Notes: generated from the letters alone by a model not told the origin. A DNA stretch of 64,000 nucleotides from an uncultured Bacillus sp. (GCF_946478885.1 NZ_CAMLDX010000005.1:1-64000); one strand, 5' to 3'. Positions 1-8,955 are shown, numbered from the stretch's first letter. Translations and numbers: made by a program.

Positions 1-434
1 GGTCTTGCCATGAAGTTCTCAACAGGAAAACCGCCTCGGTGAAATCGTTTGGCAGGAAGAAGAACAATATACGGTGAAAGAGTTCCTTGCATTCCTTAAA
101 AAAGTAACAGAAGCCCCTATCCGACCGGAAACATTGTAATGATCCTGGACAATGCGAGGATTCACCATGCAAAAATGCTTGAACCTTCCTTAAGGAAATG
201 AAGGGGAGGCTGCCATTTATATTTTTGCCACCATACAGCCCTTAACTCAATGTTATGGAGGGACTTTGGAAAGGGTTGAACTTCGATGTGATCAACCATG
301 TTTTCTACCATACGGTGGCTGATATTCGAAAAAATGTCCATGCTTTTATGGAGAATATGATGCTTGAACCTATAAAAGTCATTGAATGGCTTTGTGTAAG
401 AATGGAGTCAAGTGCCATTCAGGAAAATCTTTAG
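1..434 (+). pseudogene. IS630-family transposase remnant (C-terminal DDE part)
   Basis: Decayed transposase, cut by the window edge. Three-frame reading gives GEIVWQEEEQYTVKEFL, then MILDNARIHHAKML, then FLPPYSPQLNVMEGLWKGL, the order found in the DDE domain of IS630-family transposases. The second catalytic Asp (in ILDNARIHH) and the Glu following the PPYSPQLN motif can both be seen. The pieces lie in different frames, with stops around 138 and small deletions near 190-245, so no intact protein is made. It is probably a dead element. The 235 bases that follow, up to the next gene, show nothing else recognisable. Confidence 0.8.
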
Positions 435-669
435 TTCAACTTATATAGTTTAGTTTTTTTGATGAATGGACGCGAAATATAGACTCACGATGGACTGTGA
501 TAGTAAGCAGTCCATTTTTCATTGTTGTCATATATAAATTCGGTTCATGCAGCTTTTTTGGAGAATAGTTTACGGTAAATTTCCTTTTATTAGAAATATA
601 AAAGGGTTTACTGATTTTTAAGTCGAATAGTTAGACACATAACCTTGAATATCTGAAGGGAGCAGTAGA

Positions 670-1653
670 ATGATGAAAACACGGATAACAGAAATTTTTG
701 GTATGGAATATCCCATTGTGCAGGGGGGACTTGCTTACCTTGCCTATGCTGAATTGGCTGCTGCTGTGTCGAATGCCGGGGGACTCGGGCAAATTACTGC
801 GGCAACACTACGCACACCGGAAAGACTACGGGATGAAATTCGTAAGGTACGTGCCCTGACGGATAAGCCGTTTGGCGTTAACTTTGCCATTGCCAGGCAT
901 GATGGACAATATCGGGATTTGCTGGAGGTAGTGATTGAGGAAAAGGTACCGGCGATTTCTATCACAGGGGCAAATCCGCAGCCTGTTTTTGAACGTTTAA
1001 AGGGAGAGAATATTCGGACTCTGGTGCTTGTCTCAGGAGTCAGGCAGGCACAAAAAGCGGAACAGCTTGGTGCGGACGCTGTAATGGCCGTTGGACAGGA
1101 AGGTGGAGGACATTTAGGACGGGACGATATTGGGACCATGGTATTGATTCCTCGAGTCGTCGATGCTGTGACCATTCCTGTATTAGCCAGCGGCGGAATT
1201 GGAGACGGACGCGGTTTACTGGCAGCCTTCGCCCTTGGTGCAGAAGGAATTGAAATGGGTACTCGCTTTATTGCCACCGAGGAGTGCATTCATGCCAATG
1301 AAGCATATAAGCAGGCTATCCTGGAAGCTAAAGAGACGGATACAGTCATTATTAAGAAGACATTAGGTTCGCCAGGGAGAGTTCTGAAAACAGACTATGC
1401 GCTCGATATTATTAAACGCGAACAAGAAGGTGCCTCTTATGAGGATCTGAAAGATTTTATCAGCGGGCAAGCTAATTGCCGATATATTTATGAAGGAAAT
1501 GAGACACAGGGCTTTGGATGGGCAGGGCAAGTAATCGGTCTTATTCATAGTATTCCTACGGTTCAGGAATTATTTAATGAGATGATTCAAACGGCAGAAA
1601 AGGGACTAAGGAGAATCAATAAAATGACAGGAGAACAGGCTCATCAATCATGA
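670..1653 (+). CDS. nitronate monooxygenase (2-nitropropane dioxygenase/FabK-like FMN protein)
   Basis: A 327-residue TIM-barrel flavoprotein. The N-terminus IFGMEYPIVQGGLAYLA, the central GQEGGGHLGRDDIGTMVLIP segment and the phosphate-binding VLASGGIGDGRGLLAAFALGAEGIEMGTRF segment are typical of the nitronate monooxygenase / FabK enoyl-reductase-like family. Family members oxidise alkyl nitronates with FMN and O2. FabK members instead reduce enoyl-ACP, and no fatty acid genes are nearby to favour that. Start ATG 670 is supported by GAAGGGAG about 7 bases upstream; the next codon is also ATG. It is monocistronic, with its own terminator after the stop. Exact substrate unknown. Confidence 0.85.
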   Translation: MMKTRITEIFGMEYPIVQGGLAYLAYAELAAAVSNAGGLGQITAATLRTPERLRDEIRKVRALTDKPFGVNFAIARHDGQYRDLLEVVIEEKVPAISITGANPQPVFERLKGENIRTLVLVSGVRQAQKAEQLGADAVMAVGQEGGGHLGRDDIGTMVLIPRVVDAVTIPVLASGGIGDGRGLLAAFALGAEGIEMGTRFIATEECIHANEAYKQAILEAKETDTVIIKKTLGSPGRVLKTDYALDIIKREQEGASYEDLKDFISGQANCRYIYEGNETQGFGWAGQVIGLIHSIPTVQELFNEMIQTAEKGLRRINKMTGEQAHQS

Positions 1654-1666
1654 TGGTCAGGTTTTT

Positions 1667-1696
1667 AAAGGCTGCTTTGGCAGCTTTTCTTTTTTC
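1667..1696 (+). terminator. rho-independent terminator
   Basis: GCTGC-TTTG-GCAGC stem extended by AAAG/TTTT and followed by CTTTTTTC. It ends the nitronate monooxygenase transcript. Confidence 0.75.
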
Positions 1697-1817
1697 TGAA
1701 TAAAATGATGGAGAAATCAAGCGCCAAATGCTGGGGTTTCTAGTAAATGGTCGAATCCTCTCATTGAAGATTCTCACATAAAAAACTTAGATTTATATGG
1801 AAGGAGAGGGGAGAGAT

Positions 1818-2384
1818 ATGAAGCAAATGCCCTTCGAACCACCAACAAATCACTACGATGAACGCATTGAAGCCATTGATGAACAAATTTGTCATTTAAT
1901 CAAACAACGGAAGGAACTTTCAAATAGTAATCCGGGTTTTCCTACTAAGCAGCATATTTCTGTTTGGAGTGAAAGATATCATTTTTATGAAGATTTTTTA
2001 AACAGTGTATTTGAGCATTTCTTAAATGAAGACATTTATAGACCTGTTGTAGAGCCACAAGGATTTCTAAAAAATATATCCATATTAAAATCATTTGAGA
2101 AAGATGGTATGTTTTATTCGGTAACATTTGTACGTCAATTTGAAAATGCCAGTGTCGTTCATTTCAACATTGATAGAGAAGTTTCTGATGATGAAATGTA
2201 TGGAAGGTTTCGAGGACATACCTTTTTTGATCTTTTCATAGAAGGTGAAGGGGCTAATTATGACTGCAGAAACGAAGGAGGGGGAGGCAGCGAAGGGCAT
2301 GAAGCTTATACATTTATCGTATCTCCTCGTTTACCTGACGATATTTCTAAATTTAAATTAGTCCAGCGTTGTAATTCAATTTAG
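1818..2384 (+). CDS. hypothetical protein, Bacillus-type, unknown function
   Basis: A 188-residue soluble protein with no signal peptide or membrane span. ATG 1818 is chosen because AAGGAG lies 11 bases upstream; the in-frame ATG at 1797 precedes that ribosome binding site. Residues 10-40 (HYDERIEAIDEQICHLIKQRKEL) form an amphipathic helix resembling the first helix of chorismate-mutase-like folds. The rest is acidic and beta-rich, with a GGGG stretch near residue 155. It resembles uncharacterised Bacillus proteins known to me only as hypothetical. It is flanked by decayed mobile-element DNA and stands alone. No function assigned. Confidence 0.6.
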   Translation: MKQMPFEPPTNHYDERIEAIDEQICHLIKQRKELSNSNPGFPTKQHISVWSERYHFYEDFLNSVFEHFLNEDIYRPVVEPQGFLKNISILKSFEKDGMFYSVTFVRQFENASVVHFNIDREVSDDEMYGRFRGHTFFDLFIEGEGANYDCRNEGGGGSEGHEAYTFIVSPRLPDDISKFKLVQRCNSI

Positions 2385-2550
2385 GGCACAGATAGCAATT
2401 TGCTTTTATGGGTGTGAGGGAGGGTATAAGTTCCGAAAATGCGAATTTACCTGTTATAGACATTTTATTGTTGCGAAAGTGGGAAAAATTTGATAACTTC
2501 AAATAGAATATGGAATTGGACTATAACTTTGTGGGAGGTTATCAGCTTTT

Positions 2551-2769
2551 ATGGATAAGAAATTTGGATTTTCAATTGCTATCTTAGGTTACATATTACC
2601 AATTGTATTTTTAATTTATATTTATTTTAATGATAAAATTTTGATACCAAAAGGGTATGAGTTAGCAATTGATAGTTATGTAATGTCTAAAAATTTAATA
2701 CTTATTTTTACTTTTTATTTAATATCAAAACTAGGAGTTTTTTTATATAGACATACAAAACAAGACTAG
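2551..2769 (+). CDS. small two-span membrane protein, unknown
   Basis: A 72-residue protein with two hydrophobic segments, roughly residues 6-25 (FSIAILGYILPIVFLIYIYF) and 47-63, and a basic C-terminus. GGGAGG precedes the ATG by about 10 bases. The stop codon lies inside the left arm of a strong bidirectional terminator shared with the convergent secreted-protein gene. AT-rich codon use suggests recent acquisition. No family recognised. Confidence 0.5.
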   Translation: MDKKFGFSIAILGYILPIVFLIYIYFNDKILIPKGYELAIDSYVMSKNLILIFTFYLISKLGVFLYRHTKQD

Positions 2770-2795
2770 CTGAAATTTAGCTAGTCTTGTTTTGT
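2755..2795. terminator. bidirectional terminator between convergent genes
   Basis: A perfect 17-bp stem (2755-2771 against 2779-2795) with a 7-base loop, A-rich on one side and T-rich on the other. It can terminate transcription from both directions. Confidence 0.9.
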
Positions 2796-2801
2796 TATAG
2801 C

Positions 2802-3308
2802 TTAATAATTTATTAAAGCATATTGTCCATACTGAGGAGTTTTTACTGTATAACTATTGCTAGATATAACTTTTCCAGTTGTTACGTCATAATATTGTCT
2901 AGTCCCTTTTTCAACTTTATAATAAACTCTATATCCCAAATAAACTTTTCTATTAGCCCCAACTGATAGTGTATATCCTATTGAGTTAGAAATAGTTTTT
3001 GATGTACTAATACCTAATCCCGATATAGTTCCACTTACTTGTGTAGTAAAAGTAGTTGTTCTATTTGCTGAAATAGATCCACCAGTAGAACCATATGTAC
3101 TTAAATTATCTGAAACTCTTCTATAACCAGACCATTCATACTTTGTTGAAACATTTACTTTACGATATCGAAAATCATTTACAAACTTAGGACTAACCAT
3201 TTTTGATTCTGACGACGCTGTTGCTGCAGATACGTTTGGTGTGTCGAAGCCAACGAGCATAGAAAAAGATAATAATAGCGCCAAACACAAAAAACCTCTT
3301 TTTAACAA
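2802..3308 (-). CDS. secreted beta-rich hypothetical protein
   Basis: A 168-residue exported protein. A TTG start at 3308 is preferred because GGAGTGG sits 6 bases upstream and it gives a classic signal peptide, MLKRGFLCLALLLSFSMLVG, cleaved after NVSA. The longer in-frame ATG at 3365 has no ribosome binding site. The mature part is rich in Ser, Thr and Tyr, with alternating patterns (TTTFTTQVSGTISGLGIS, then VYLGYRVYYKVEKGTRQYYDV) suggesting a beta-sheet fold. No cysteines or catalytic motif are seen after cleavage. AT-rich and flanked by mobile-element remains, so possibly acquired. It could be a cell-surface or antagonistic protein, but that is a guess. Confidence 0.6.
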   Translation of the reverse strand: MLKRGFLCLALLLSFSMLVGFDTPNVSAATASSESKMVSPKFVNDFRYRKVNVSTKYEWSGYRRVSDNLSTYGSTGGSISANRTTTFTTQVSGTISGLGISTSKTISNSIGYTLSVGANRKVYLGYRVYYKVEKGTRQYYDVTTGKVISSNSYTVKTPQYGQYALINY

Positions 3309-3433
3309 AATTACCACTCCATTCCATTTTAAGTTACAATAGTATTCTAACAGATTATTTATCAAAAAAGTATTATAATAGTAAATTTTTTAATAATTTT
3401 GTAAATCAGAATTTTGATGGTTTACGACATTAA

Positions 3434-3464
3434 GGGGTAGTACCAGCGAAGCTGTCACTACCCC
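3434..3464. repeat. GGGGTAGT hairpin
   Basis: GGGGTAGT (3434-3441) pairs with ACTACCCC (3457-3464). The loop itself contains AGC-GAA-GCT. It overlaps the stop of the broken HTH gene and has no clear T-run, so its role as a terminator is uncertain. Confidence 0.5.
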
Positions 3465-3705
3465 AAGTCCATTGATACCACTACTTTTATAGCGCCTACA
3501 AAGGATACAGCATTAGAAAGGAGTTTTTTTAATTCTCTAAATGCTTTAAAATTGCGTTCATAATAAATCCGTTGCTCTTTTTCATTTCTTTCAAATTAAT
3601 ACCCTGCTTTTACTAATTAATTGACCACCTTCTTAATGTGAATGTTGTTACTTCCAAATCAAAAGCTACATCTTTTGCAAAGTAACCAAAATTAGTGTTT
3701 TCCAT
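3458..3705 (-). pseudogene. broken MerR-like HTH / DUF3967-type gene remnant
   Basis: Starts at ATG 3705 after AGGTGAT and reads MENTNFGYFAKDVAFDLEV then TTFTLRRWSIN before a stop. After a +1 shift it continues LVKAGY, stop, FERNEKEQRIYYERNFKAFR and then ELKKLLSNAVSFVGAIKVVV. The order (HTH of the SAKDVAKELG...TLRKW type, wing with EQRIYYERD, then a helical part) matches the N-terminus of DUF3967-type DNA-binding proteins common on Bacillus plasmids and integrated elements. One frameshift and one in-frame stop inactivate it. This assignment is from memory of the family. Confidence 0.6.
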
Positions 3706-3889
3706 AGCGTCTATCACCTCATTTTCTTAATTCTAGGACCATTTATTATACTCTGCTTATAAACTATTAAATACCCTAGAAAATCAGAAGAAAATGAAAG
3801 TGAACAAGAGATTGATAGTAAATTTAAAAATGTAATACTAAAACTTTGGAAAAAAATTAAGTTTTATCACGTGAGTTGATTAACCAATA

Positions 3890-4989
3890 TTATACAATTG
3901 TATCGTAGACTAACCGATACCTCTCTATGATTTCTTTCAGGGATATTCGCCATTCAAAAGGCAGGGTATCACAAAGAAGCAACCTCTGAAAACCCGTAAG
4001 TGATAAGGGTTTCCGGTTGATGTGTTTCTGTGCTTGAACGTGTAGCCACTTCAATAAAATATAGGCAATGAGCGCGGCGAATAGTTGATTAAAAACGGAA
4101 TTCTTCGTTGTGCCAAACAACGCGGGAACGTTTAAGTTTTGCTTGATCCAGCGAAAAAAGGTTTCGATAGCCCAACGAGACTTGTACATATTGGCGATTT
4201 CTTCCGCTGTGATCTTCATCAAGCTTGTCACAACACGCATTACTTTGCCTTCGTAATCGGTGAATTGAACGACACGGTGGCGCTTTTCTGTTTGTTTTTG
4301 AGGTGTACCTATTATGCATGTGAAATCAGCCGTCACATTGGAATCCTTGGGGCGATTCCCTTTGAGTGATTTTTTGCGATTGAATTGGATGTTATCTTTC
4401 AAACGAAAGACAAACGCTTGCTGTTTTGAAACATATTGATCTACCTTTTCGATGGAAAAGTACGCACGGTCTCCAACTAGAATAAAACGTTTGTCTTCGA
4501 GTTGTTTTCCGATAGGACCATCGTGCTTCAAGCCTGTTGTTTCAACGATTTTGTTGTGGGCATACCTGTTTCATTGGTAAAACTGACGTGTAGTTTAATA
4601 CTCGAACGTTCACCATGATAGACCGCCCAAGGTTAACGTGTTTTTCCAACGATAATCGTCGTTGAATCAATGGATAGAAGAGTTTTCGGCATCTTTAAAG
4701 TGCGCCGTGCAGCTCGATTCAACTTGCCTATAAGGACTTCAAAAATCCGTTTGATCATGGCATAATCAAGCGACTTCATGTGCATCGATTGGGTCGAATG
4801 ATCGACAGAAACAAGTCCTGCACTTGGTCCGACATCCGCTGAATGACGTAAGCTTTTCCACTCATTCGCCGCAGCTGAGACAAGATAGGAAATAAGCGTC
4901 GTAACCGTACATTTACGGGCTTTATCTTCGTAGTGAAACTCTTTTAAAATCGCTTGTAGCTCGGTTTCTGAAAGAAAGTTTTTAATCAA
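3890..4989 (-). pseudogene. IS4-family transposase, broken by a stop and a frameshift
   Basis: Two collinear fragments of one transposase. The N-terminal part (4989 to about 4633) has MIKNFLSETELQAIL and the first catalytic Asp in LSIDSTTIIVGKTR. The C-terminal part (4531 to 3890) has LVGDRAYFSIEKVDQYVSKQ, with the second Asp, and YKSRWAIETFFRWIKQNLNV, the Y-(2)-R-(3)-E-(6)-K signature of IS4. Between them the frame reads VGKTR, stop (TAA where Leu is expected), PWAVYHGERSSIKLHVSFTN, and then a single-base shift near 4560 restores the frame before LKHDGPIGKQ. All three catalytic positions survive, so the damage is recent. Terminal inverted repeats were not resolved. Confidence 0.85.
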
Positions 4990-5243
4990 TGTTTGGAACG
5001 TGGTATTCTTATTTCTGAGAGATGCCTCTTTTCGTAAATGTCGGTTTGGTCACTTACAATTTACAAGAAGCGTCTCTCTTTTTGTTATATTTAGTTGGAA
5101 AAAATTTGATATTCAACACGCATGAAGTTTTATTTTACTATCAATACTTTTATCCTATTTTCAAAATGTGAATTCTACCAAATTCACTTCTAAAGTAGTA
5201 TATAAAACATTAGGAAATTTACCTAAAATTGGAATGTGTAAAG

Positions 5244-5294
5244 CCATAAAACAGCTCGGGTTGCACTTCTGCATTGCCCTATCTTGTTTTATGG
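5244..5294. repeat. long imperfect hairpin
   Basis: CCATAAAACA (5244-5253) pairs with TGTTTTATGG (5285-5294). The inner GGGTTGCA/TGCATTGCCC pairs partly. It lies in the 867-base gene-free stretch 4990-5856. It may be a remnant of a small mobile repeat. Confidence 0.4.
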
Positions 5295-5401
5295 TAAAAG
5301 CCAACTTTATTTTTGACAGGTTTTCTTTTTTCTATACCTAATTATTTCTTGCCCTGCGAAGATTGTCAGATTTTACTTACACAAGATTTTACGCACACTC
5401 T

Positions 5402-5446
5402 AAAAAGAGGTTGGGTACCTTTTATTTAGGCACCCAACCTCTTTTT
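5402..5446. terminator. strong hairpin terminator, possibly bidirectional
   Basis: AAAAAGAGGTTGGGT (5402-5416) pairs perfectly with 5432-5446, giving 15 bp flanked by A and T runs. No intact gene reads into it on either side, so it is probably left over from a lost gene. Confidence 0.75.
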
Positions 5447-5470
5447 ACCGATAATTTATAATTATGAAAC

Positions 5471-5500
5471 AAAAAACCTCATAACTTTAGAAGGTTTTTT
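5471..5500 (-). terminator. hairpin terminator after gene fragment
   Basis: AAAAAACCT (5471-5479) pairs with AGGTTTTTT (5492-5500). It lies just after the stop of the minus-strand fragment at 5502. Confidence 0.6.
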
Positions 5501-5501
5501 C

Positions 5502-5589
5502 TTACAAAAAGGTATGTATCTTGGCTAAACAATCGTTTACGATTTCTTCAGGAGCTTGTCCTCTTACTTTAAGATCAATCCAACCTCTT
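5502..5589 (-). pseudogene. C-terminal fragment of a lost gene
   Basis: The minus strand reads RGWIDLKVRGQAPEEIVNDC then LAKIHTFL and a stop, directly followed by a terminator. Upstream the frame closes at once and there is no start codon. Composition and position before a terminator suggest the tail of a real protein whose 5' part was deleted. Family not recognised. Confidence 0.35.
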
Positions 5590-5856
5590 TATTTGATCGG
5601 TCAAAATAACACTTTGAAAAGCTAAGCCCTCATGGTCGCCGTGGGAGTTCTTTAGGAAAGGAAGAGAAAGTTTGGGAATAGCAGAACCGATTTTTAATCA
5701 GAGTGAATCATTCATAGTAGAATGGAAGGACTGCTATATATCAAACTCTAAAACAAAAAGGGAGCATTTTTAAATTGCCCCAAAGAGTTGAAGAAGAGGG
5801 ATGAAATTTCCGAAAATCCCCCCAAATAAATGTATATATGGACGGAGGAATGTTGA

Positions 5857-6045
5857 ATGAGTCCAATTATTATTATCTTAATGATTATTATAGCTGTTCT
5901 TGCTGACTACTTTTGGTTTGGTGTTGATCGAAAAAGATGGGGATGGATGAAGAACTGGTCCACCGTTAATAAAAGGATGTTCTTTTCCGGCTTTATTATT
6001 GTTTCAATATTAATTTATCTTGGTTTAAGCATAAAATACGTTTAA
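5857..6045 (+). CDS. small two-span membrane protein
   Basis: A 62-residue protein with two hydrophobic segments (residues 2-22 and 43-59) separated by a basic, Trp-rich loop (DRKRWGWMKNW). GGAGGA lies 9 bases before the ATG. It resembles small uncharacterised Bacillus membrane proteins. It stands alone between decayed DNA and the convergent membrane gene. Confidence 0.55.
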   Translation: MSPIIIILMIIIAVLADYFWFGVDRKRWGWMKNWSTVNKRMFFSGFIIVSILIYLGLSIKYV

Positions 6046-6157
6046 TTAGATTCATCATTATTGATTCAATCATAGGGTGTGGCTCACAGATGCTTGAGTC
6101 CTTGCTGCCTGGAGTGGTACGCCCAGCCCTCCTGTTTTATAGTTGGAGGACTATAGC

Positions 6158-6184
6158 GAAACAGGAGAACCGTCCCTTTGTTCT
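6158..6184. repeat. dispersed GAAACAGG palindrome, copy 1
   Basis: GAAACAGGAGAACCGTCCC followed by TTTGTTCT. First copy of the palindrome family found repeatedly between 26.7 and 39.8 kb (see findings). It overlaps the end of the next gene by two bases. Confidence 0.6.
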
Positions 6185-6878
6185 AAGAACTTTGTCGTTT
6201 TTGTTTTTTTAGATTAAAATAGCCAATGATTGAAACAAGTAAAGCGCTTAGGGTGTCAACAATGAGATCCATCATTGTATCAGACAGTGCGCTATGACCA
6301 ATCAGGATACTTCCGTTGGCGAGAATAAATTTTTGCATATTTAAGGAAAGAATGCCGTCGGCTGCAAATTCATAAATCTCCCATATCGTTCCTGCGGTAA
6401 CGGCAAAACAAAAACCAAAAAAGGCAATAAATAGAGGGCTTAACCGAATGTTCAAATGCTCTTCGTCATTCAGAAGACTCACCAAAATAATACCTAGTGC
6501 TCCCAGCATCGCACCACTGAAGGCATGGAGGATATTATCCCAATAGGGAACAACATAATAAAAATTTCGTACCTCCCCTAAATAAATCGCGCAAAATAGG
6601 AATACAAAATAGATGATTTCCATTGAATCCGGTATATCGATGGATTTTTTTCTTTCAATAAAAGCAGGAATCCTCATCACCACAATTCCCAGACTGCACT
6701 GCAGCAGTGTCAGAATATAATCGCTTTTCACCTTTGTAATGGAACCTGTTCTTACCGGTTCTGAAGGCGCGTTGATCATTCTGATAATAATAAAAATAAT
6801 AGACACAATTAAAATAAGAAGTAGCAGAAGGCTTGTGATATTCTTCCACTTCTTTGTCTTCTCATGCAAATTTTCCAT
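6183..6878 (-). CDS. multi-span membrane protein, DUF2238/YjdF-like
   Basis: A 231-residue integral membrane protein with about 5-6 helices. Residues near 110-135 carry WDNILHAFSGAMLGALG and residues near 160-175 carry AGTIWEIYEFAADGI. The paired DN-LH-SG and WE-xEF-D motifs are typical of the YjdF/DUF2238-like family, whose function is unknown. A third acidic motif (DTMMDLIVDTLSALL) closes the core. ATG 6878 is preceded by GGGAGAGAT. It lies downstream of rpoN in the same direction, but the terminator at 6902-6944 separates them. Family assignment is tentative. Confidence 0.6.
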   Translation of the reverse strand: MENLHEKTKKWKNITSLLLLLILIVSIIFIIIRMINAPSEPVRTGSITKVKSDYILTLLQCSLGIVVMRIPAFIERKKSIDIPDSMEIIYFVFLFCAIYLGEVRNFYYVVPYWDNILHAFSGAMLGALGIILVSLLNDEEHLNIRLSPLFIAFFGFCFAVTAGTIWEIYEFAADGILSLNMQKFILANGSILIGHSALSDTMMDLIVDTLSALLVSIIGYFNLKKQKRQSS

Positions 6879-6901
6879 TAAGGTTATCTCTCCCTGATTT
6901 C

Positions 6902-6944
6902 AAAAAAAACTCCGCTGGCTTAGGAAGACGGCGGAGTTTTTTTT
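6902..6944 (-). terminator. rpoN terminator
   Basis: Fourteen paired bases (6902-6915 against 6931-6944) around CTCCGC/GCGGAG with A/T runs on both sides. It lies directly after the rpoN stop. Confidence 0.9.
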
Positions 6945-6974
6945 GGTTTATGTTGAGTGGTTGTCTGCCAAGGC

Positions 6975-8294
6975 TTATGCAAATCGTTTTCTTTTTGATG
7001 AGGATGGGATTCCTAATTGATCCCGGTATTTGGCGATGGTTCTCCGGGAGATCTTGATTCCCGGATTTTTTGCCAATAATGTAACTAACTCCTGATCAGA
7101 TAGCGGATTTAGTTTATCCTCTGTGCTGATAAGAACCGTGATCGCCTTTCGCACCTTATGTGAAGACATATCTTCATTGGCTGTTGTTAGTATCGAATTT
7201 GAAAAGAAGGACGACAGCTTAAATGTACCAAACGGAGTTTGAATATGCTTTTCTCTTACTGCACGGCTGACCGTCGATTCGTGAATATCCAATTCTTCAG
7301 CAATTTCTCTCATTGTCATAGGTAACAAGTAATCTGGTCCATAAATGAAAAAGTCTGGCTGTTTCTCTACAATCTTAAAAGCTACCCGCTTTATGGTGTC
7401 TTTTCTTTGTTCAATGCTCTTCATGATCCATTGATATTCACATTTTTTCTCGGAAAGAAACTGCTTCACTTGTTTGTCGCCAAGTGAATTGAACTTTCTA
7501 TAATAGTTTATATTATAATGGATGCTTGGTAATATTTCATCATTAATCGTAACTGTCAATGATGCTCCGTTCCACGTTACCATAATATCTGGAGTAATAT
7601 AGGCAGATGGTGACGAACAGAAACTGGAGCCGGGACGCGGATTTAATGATTGAATCCGGTCAAATACAGCTTGGATATCCTTCAAGCCAATTCCTAGTTG
7701 TTTTGCAATGGCATGCCACTTTCTTTCTGCAAATAATAGAAAGAAGTCAGATAAAATGATCTCAGCTAATGGATCTTTCTTATCTTGCCGTTTTATTTGC
7801 AGCAGCAGGCATTCCTGTAAATTCCGTGCTCCAATCCCTGCCGGCTCAAGAGCTTGAATAAGGTGAAAGCCTGTTTCAATTTCTTCCTCAGAAACTTGCA
7901 GAAGTTGGGCTGCTTCATTTGTATTCAGACAAATGTAACCGTTATCATCGATGTTATTTATTAAAAAGTCCAGAAGCTTTTGGGTGCGATTGTCGTATAA
8001 GCGAAAATCAATTTGCGAGCATAAATAATCTGTTAAAGAAGCTTCCTCTTTTGCTAATTGTTCAAGCCATGTTTGCTTATCCGTTTTTGACGATGGTGTT
8101 CCCTTTTTAGCATGGTCATAATGCAGATCTGTGGTATGGGGGTCTACTTCTATCAGTGGATTCTCCATTGCTTTGCTTTCAAGAAATTCCGTAAGTTCAT
8201 GGGAAGAGTATTGCAGAAGTTTGATGGCCTGTGTGAGTTGTTGAGTCATTGTTAACTTTGTGGTTTGTTCTAACTTTATATTTGCTGCTAACAT
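6975..8294 (-). CDS. rpoN: RNA polymerase sigma-54 factor (SigL/RpoN)
   Basis: A 439-residue sigma-54. Residues 1-50 hold the Gln-rich activator-interacting region (LEQTTKLTMTQQLTQAIKLL). The middle is the core-binding domain. The HTH is MREIAEELDIHESTVSRAVR, and the C-terminus has the RpoN box RRTIAKYRDQ (consensus ARRTVAKYRE), which reads the -24 element. GAGGTGAAAG precedes the ATG. It directs polymerase to TGGCAC-N5-TTGCA promoters and needs an AAA+ activator. Three such promoters and two activators lie within 23 kb, so this gene is physically linked to part of its regulon. B. subtilis calls it SigL. Confidence 0.97.
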   Translation of the reverse strand: MLAANIKLEQTTKLTMTQQLTQAIKLLQYSSHELTEFLESKAMENPLIEVDPHTTDLHYDHAKKGTPSSKTDKQTWLEQLAKEEASLTDYLCSQIDFRLYDNRTQKLLDFLINNIDDNGYICLNTNEAAQLLQVSEEEIETGFHLIQALEPAGIGARNLQECLLLQIKRQDKKDPLAEIILSDFFLLFAERKWHAIAKQLGIGLKDIQAVFDRIQSLNPRPGSSFCSSPSAYITPDIMVTWNGASLTVTINDEILPSIHYNINYYRKFNSLGDKQVKQFLSEKKCEYQWIMKSIEQRKDTIKRVAFKIVEKQPDFFIYGPDYLLPMTMREIAEELDIHESTVSRAVREKHIQTPFGTFKLSSFFSNSILTTANEDMSSHKVRKAITVLISTEDKLNPLSDQELVTLLAKNPGIKISRRTIAKYRDQLGIPSSSKRKRFA

Positions 8295-8654
8295 ATTCTT
8301 TCACCTCGAATATTATTTTATAATATCGAGTAGGATTTTTTTTAGAAGTTTTTATGACATTCTTATGATGAATCTGTAAATAATTTAGAAATTTGTCATA
8401 GTATTGTCACCTCTTTTGATCTGCCCGCAAATAACATCACGTTTATATAGATAAAAGCTCGAACAAATTTCCCATTATAAAGACCCATTCTCCTTATAAA
8501 TAAATGGGGAATTTCCCTCTCCCCTTGGCTTCTCTCAAACATTTCTCTGAAATTATCCAACGGTTAGATGCCTGGAAATAGACGAAAACGGATCAAAACT
8601 TCCCGGTAACAAACACCTTCTTTTAGTAAAAATATGGTAGATGTAGCGGGCTGA

Positions 8655-8672
8655 TGTTAAAAAACTTTTACA
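8655..8672. promoter_or_regulatory. upstream activator site A1 for sigma-54 promoter 1
   Basis: TGTTAAAAAACTTTTACA, partly palindromic, about 195 bp before the -24 element at 8859. It matches 15 of 18 bases with the site at 12718 upstream of the caiA promoter. Inferred binding site of the activator encoded at 25009-26493. Confidence 0.6.
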
Positions 8673-8729
8673 TGACTGGTCCACTTTTCTTGATTTTAGC
8701 CCATGTAAGTCTAGCAAAAATATTTAACG

Positions 8730-8746
8730 TGTTAAAAAAATTTACG
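8730..8746. promoter_or_regulatory. upstream activator site A2 for sigma-54 promoter 1
   Basis: TGTTAAAAAAATTTACG, flanked by ACGT on both sides, about 120 bp before the -24 element. Second member of a pair of sites, the counterpart of 12789-12806. Confidence 0.55.
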
Positions 8747-8858
8747 TAGCCAGCAGTAGAGTTTCCTATTTGATCCTCCTTTCGGTCAAAAAAGCATCCT
8801 ATTTAGAGTCTGAATTTCCAAAAAGAGGATTATTTTCATCTTTACAAGGTATTTTTTG

Positions 8859-8874
8859 TGGCACAGTTTTTGCA
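8859..8874 (+). promoter_or_regulatory. sigma-54 promoter 1 (MFS transporter/hydrolase)
   Basis: TGGCAC-AGTTT-TTGCA, a full match to the -24/-12 consensus with correct spacing. The bases after it (GCATTATAG, then a T/G-rich stretch and CCTTGG) resemble those after promoter 2 at 12917, as if promoter and leader were duplicated. Transcription should begin near 8885 and leaves a leader of about 280 bases before the MFS gene. Confidence 0.9.
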
Positions 8875-8955
8875 TTATAGTTTTGTGAACAAATAGAAGC
8901 CTTGGTTTTATCTTTGTCCATGAAAAGCTGAATTTTTTAAGCAGAAGGGGGTAAG

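Noticed and set aside
744..1289. Long open frame on the minus strand opposite the nitronate monooxygenase gene
   Set aside because: Antisense shadow of a recognised gene, low-complexity Ser/Pro/Ala composition, no ribosome binding site.
8641..8760. Poly-A/poly-T rich sites considered as simple AT-rich background
   Set aside because: Kept as regulatory sites because the same 18-base pattern, the pairing and the distance to the -24 element recur at the second promoter.
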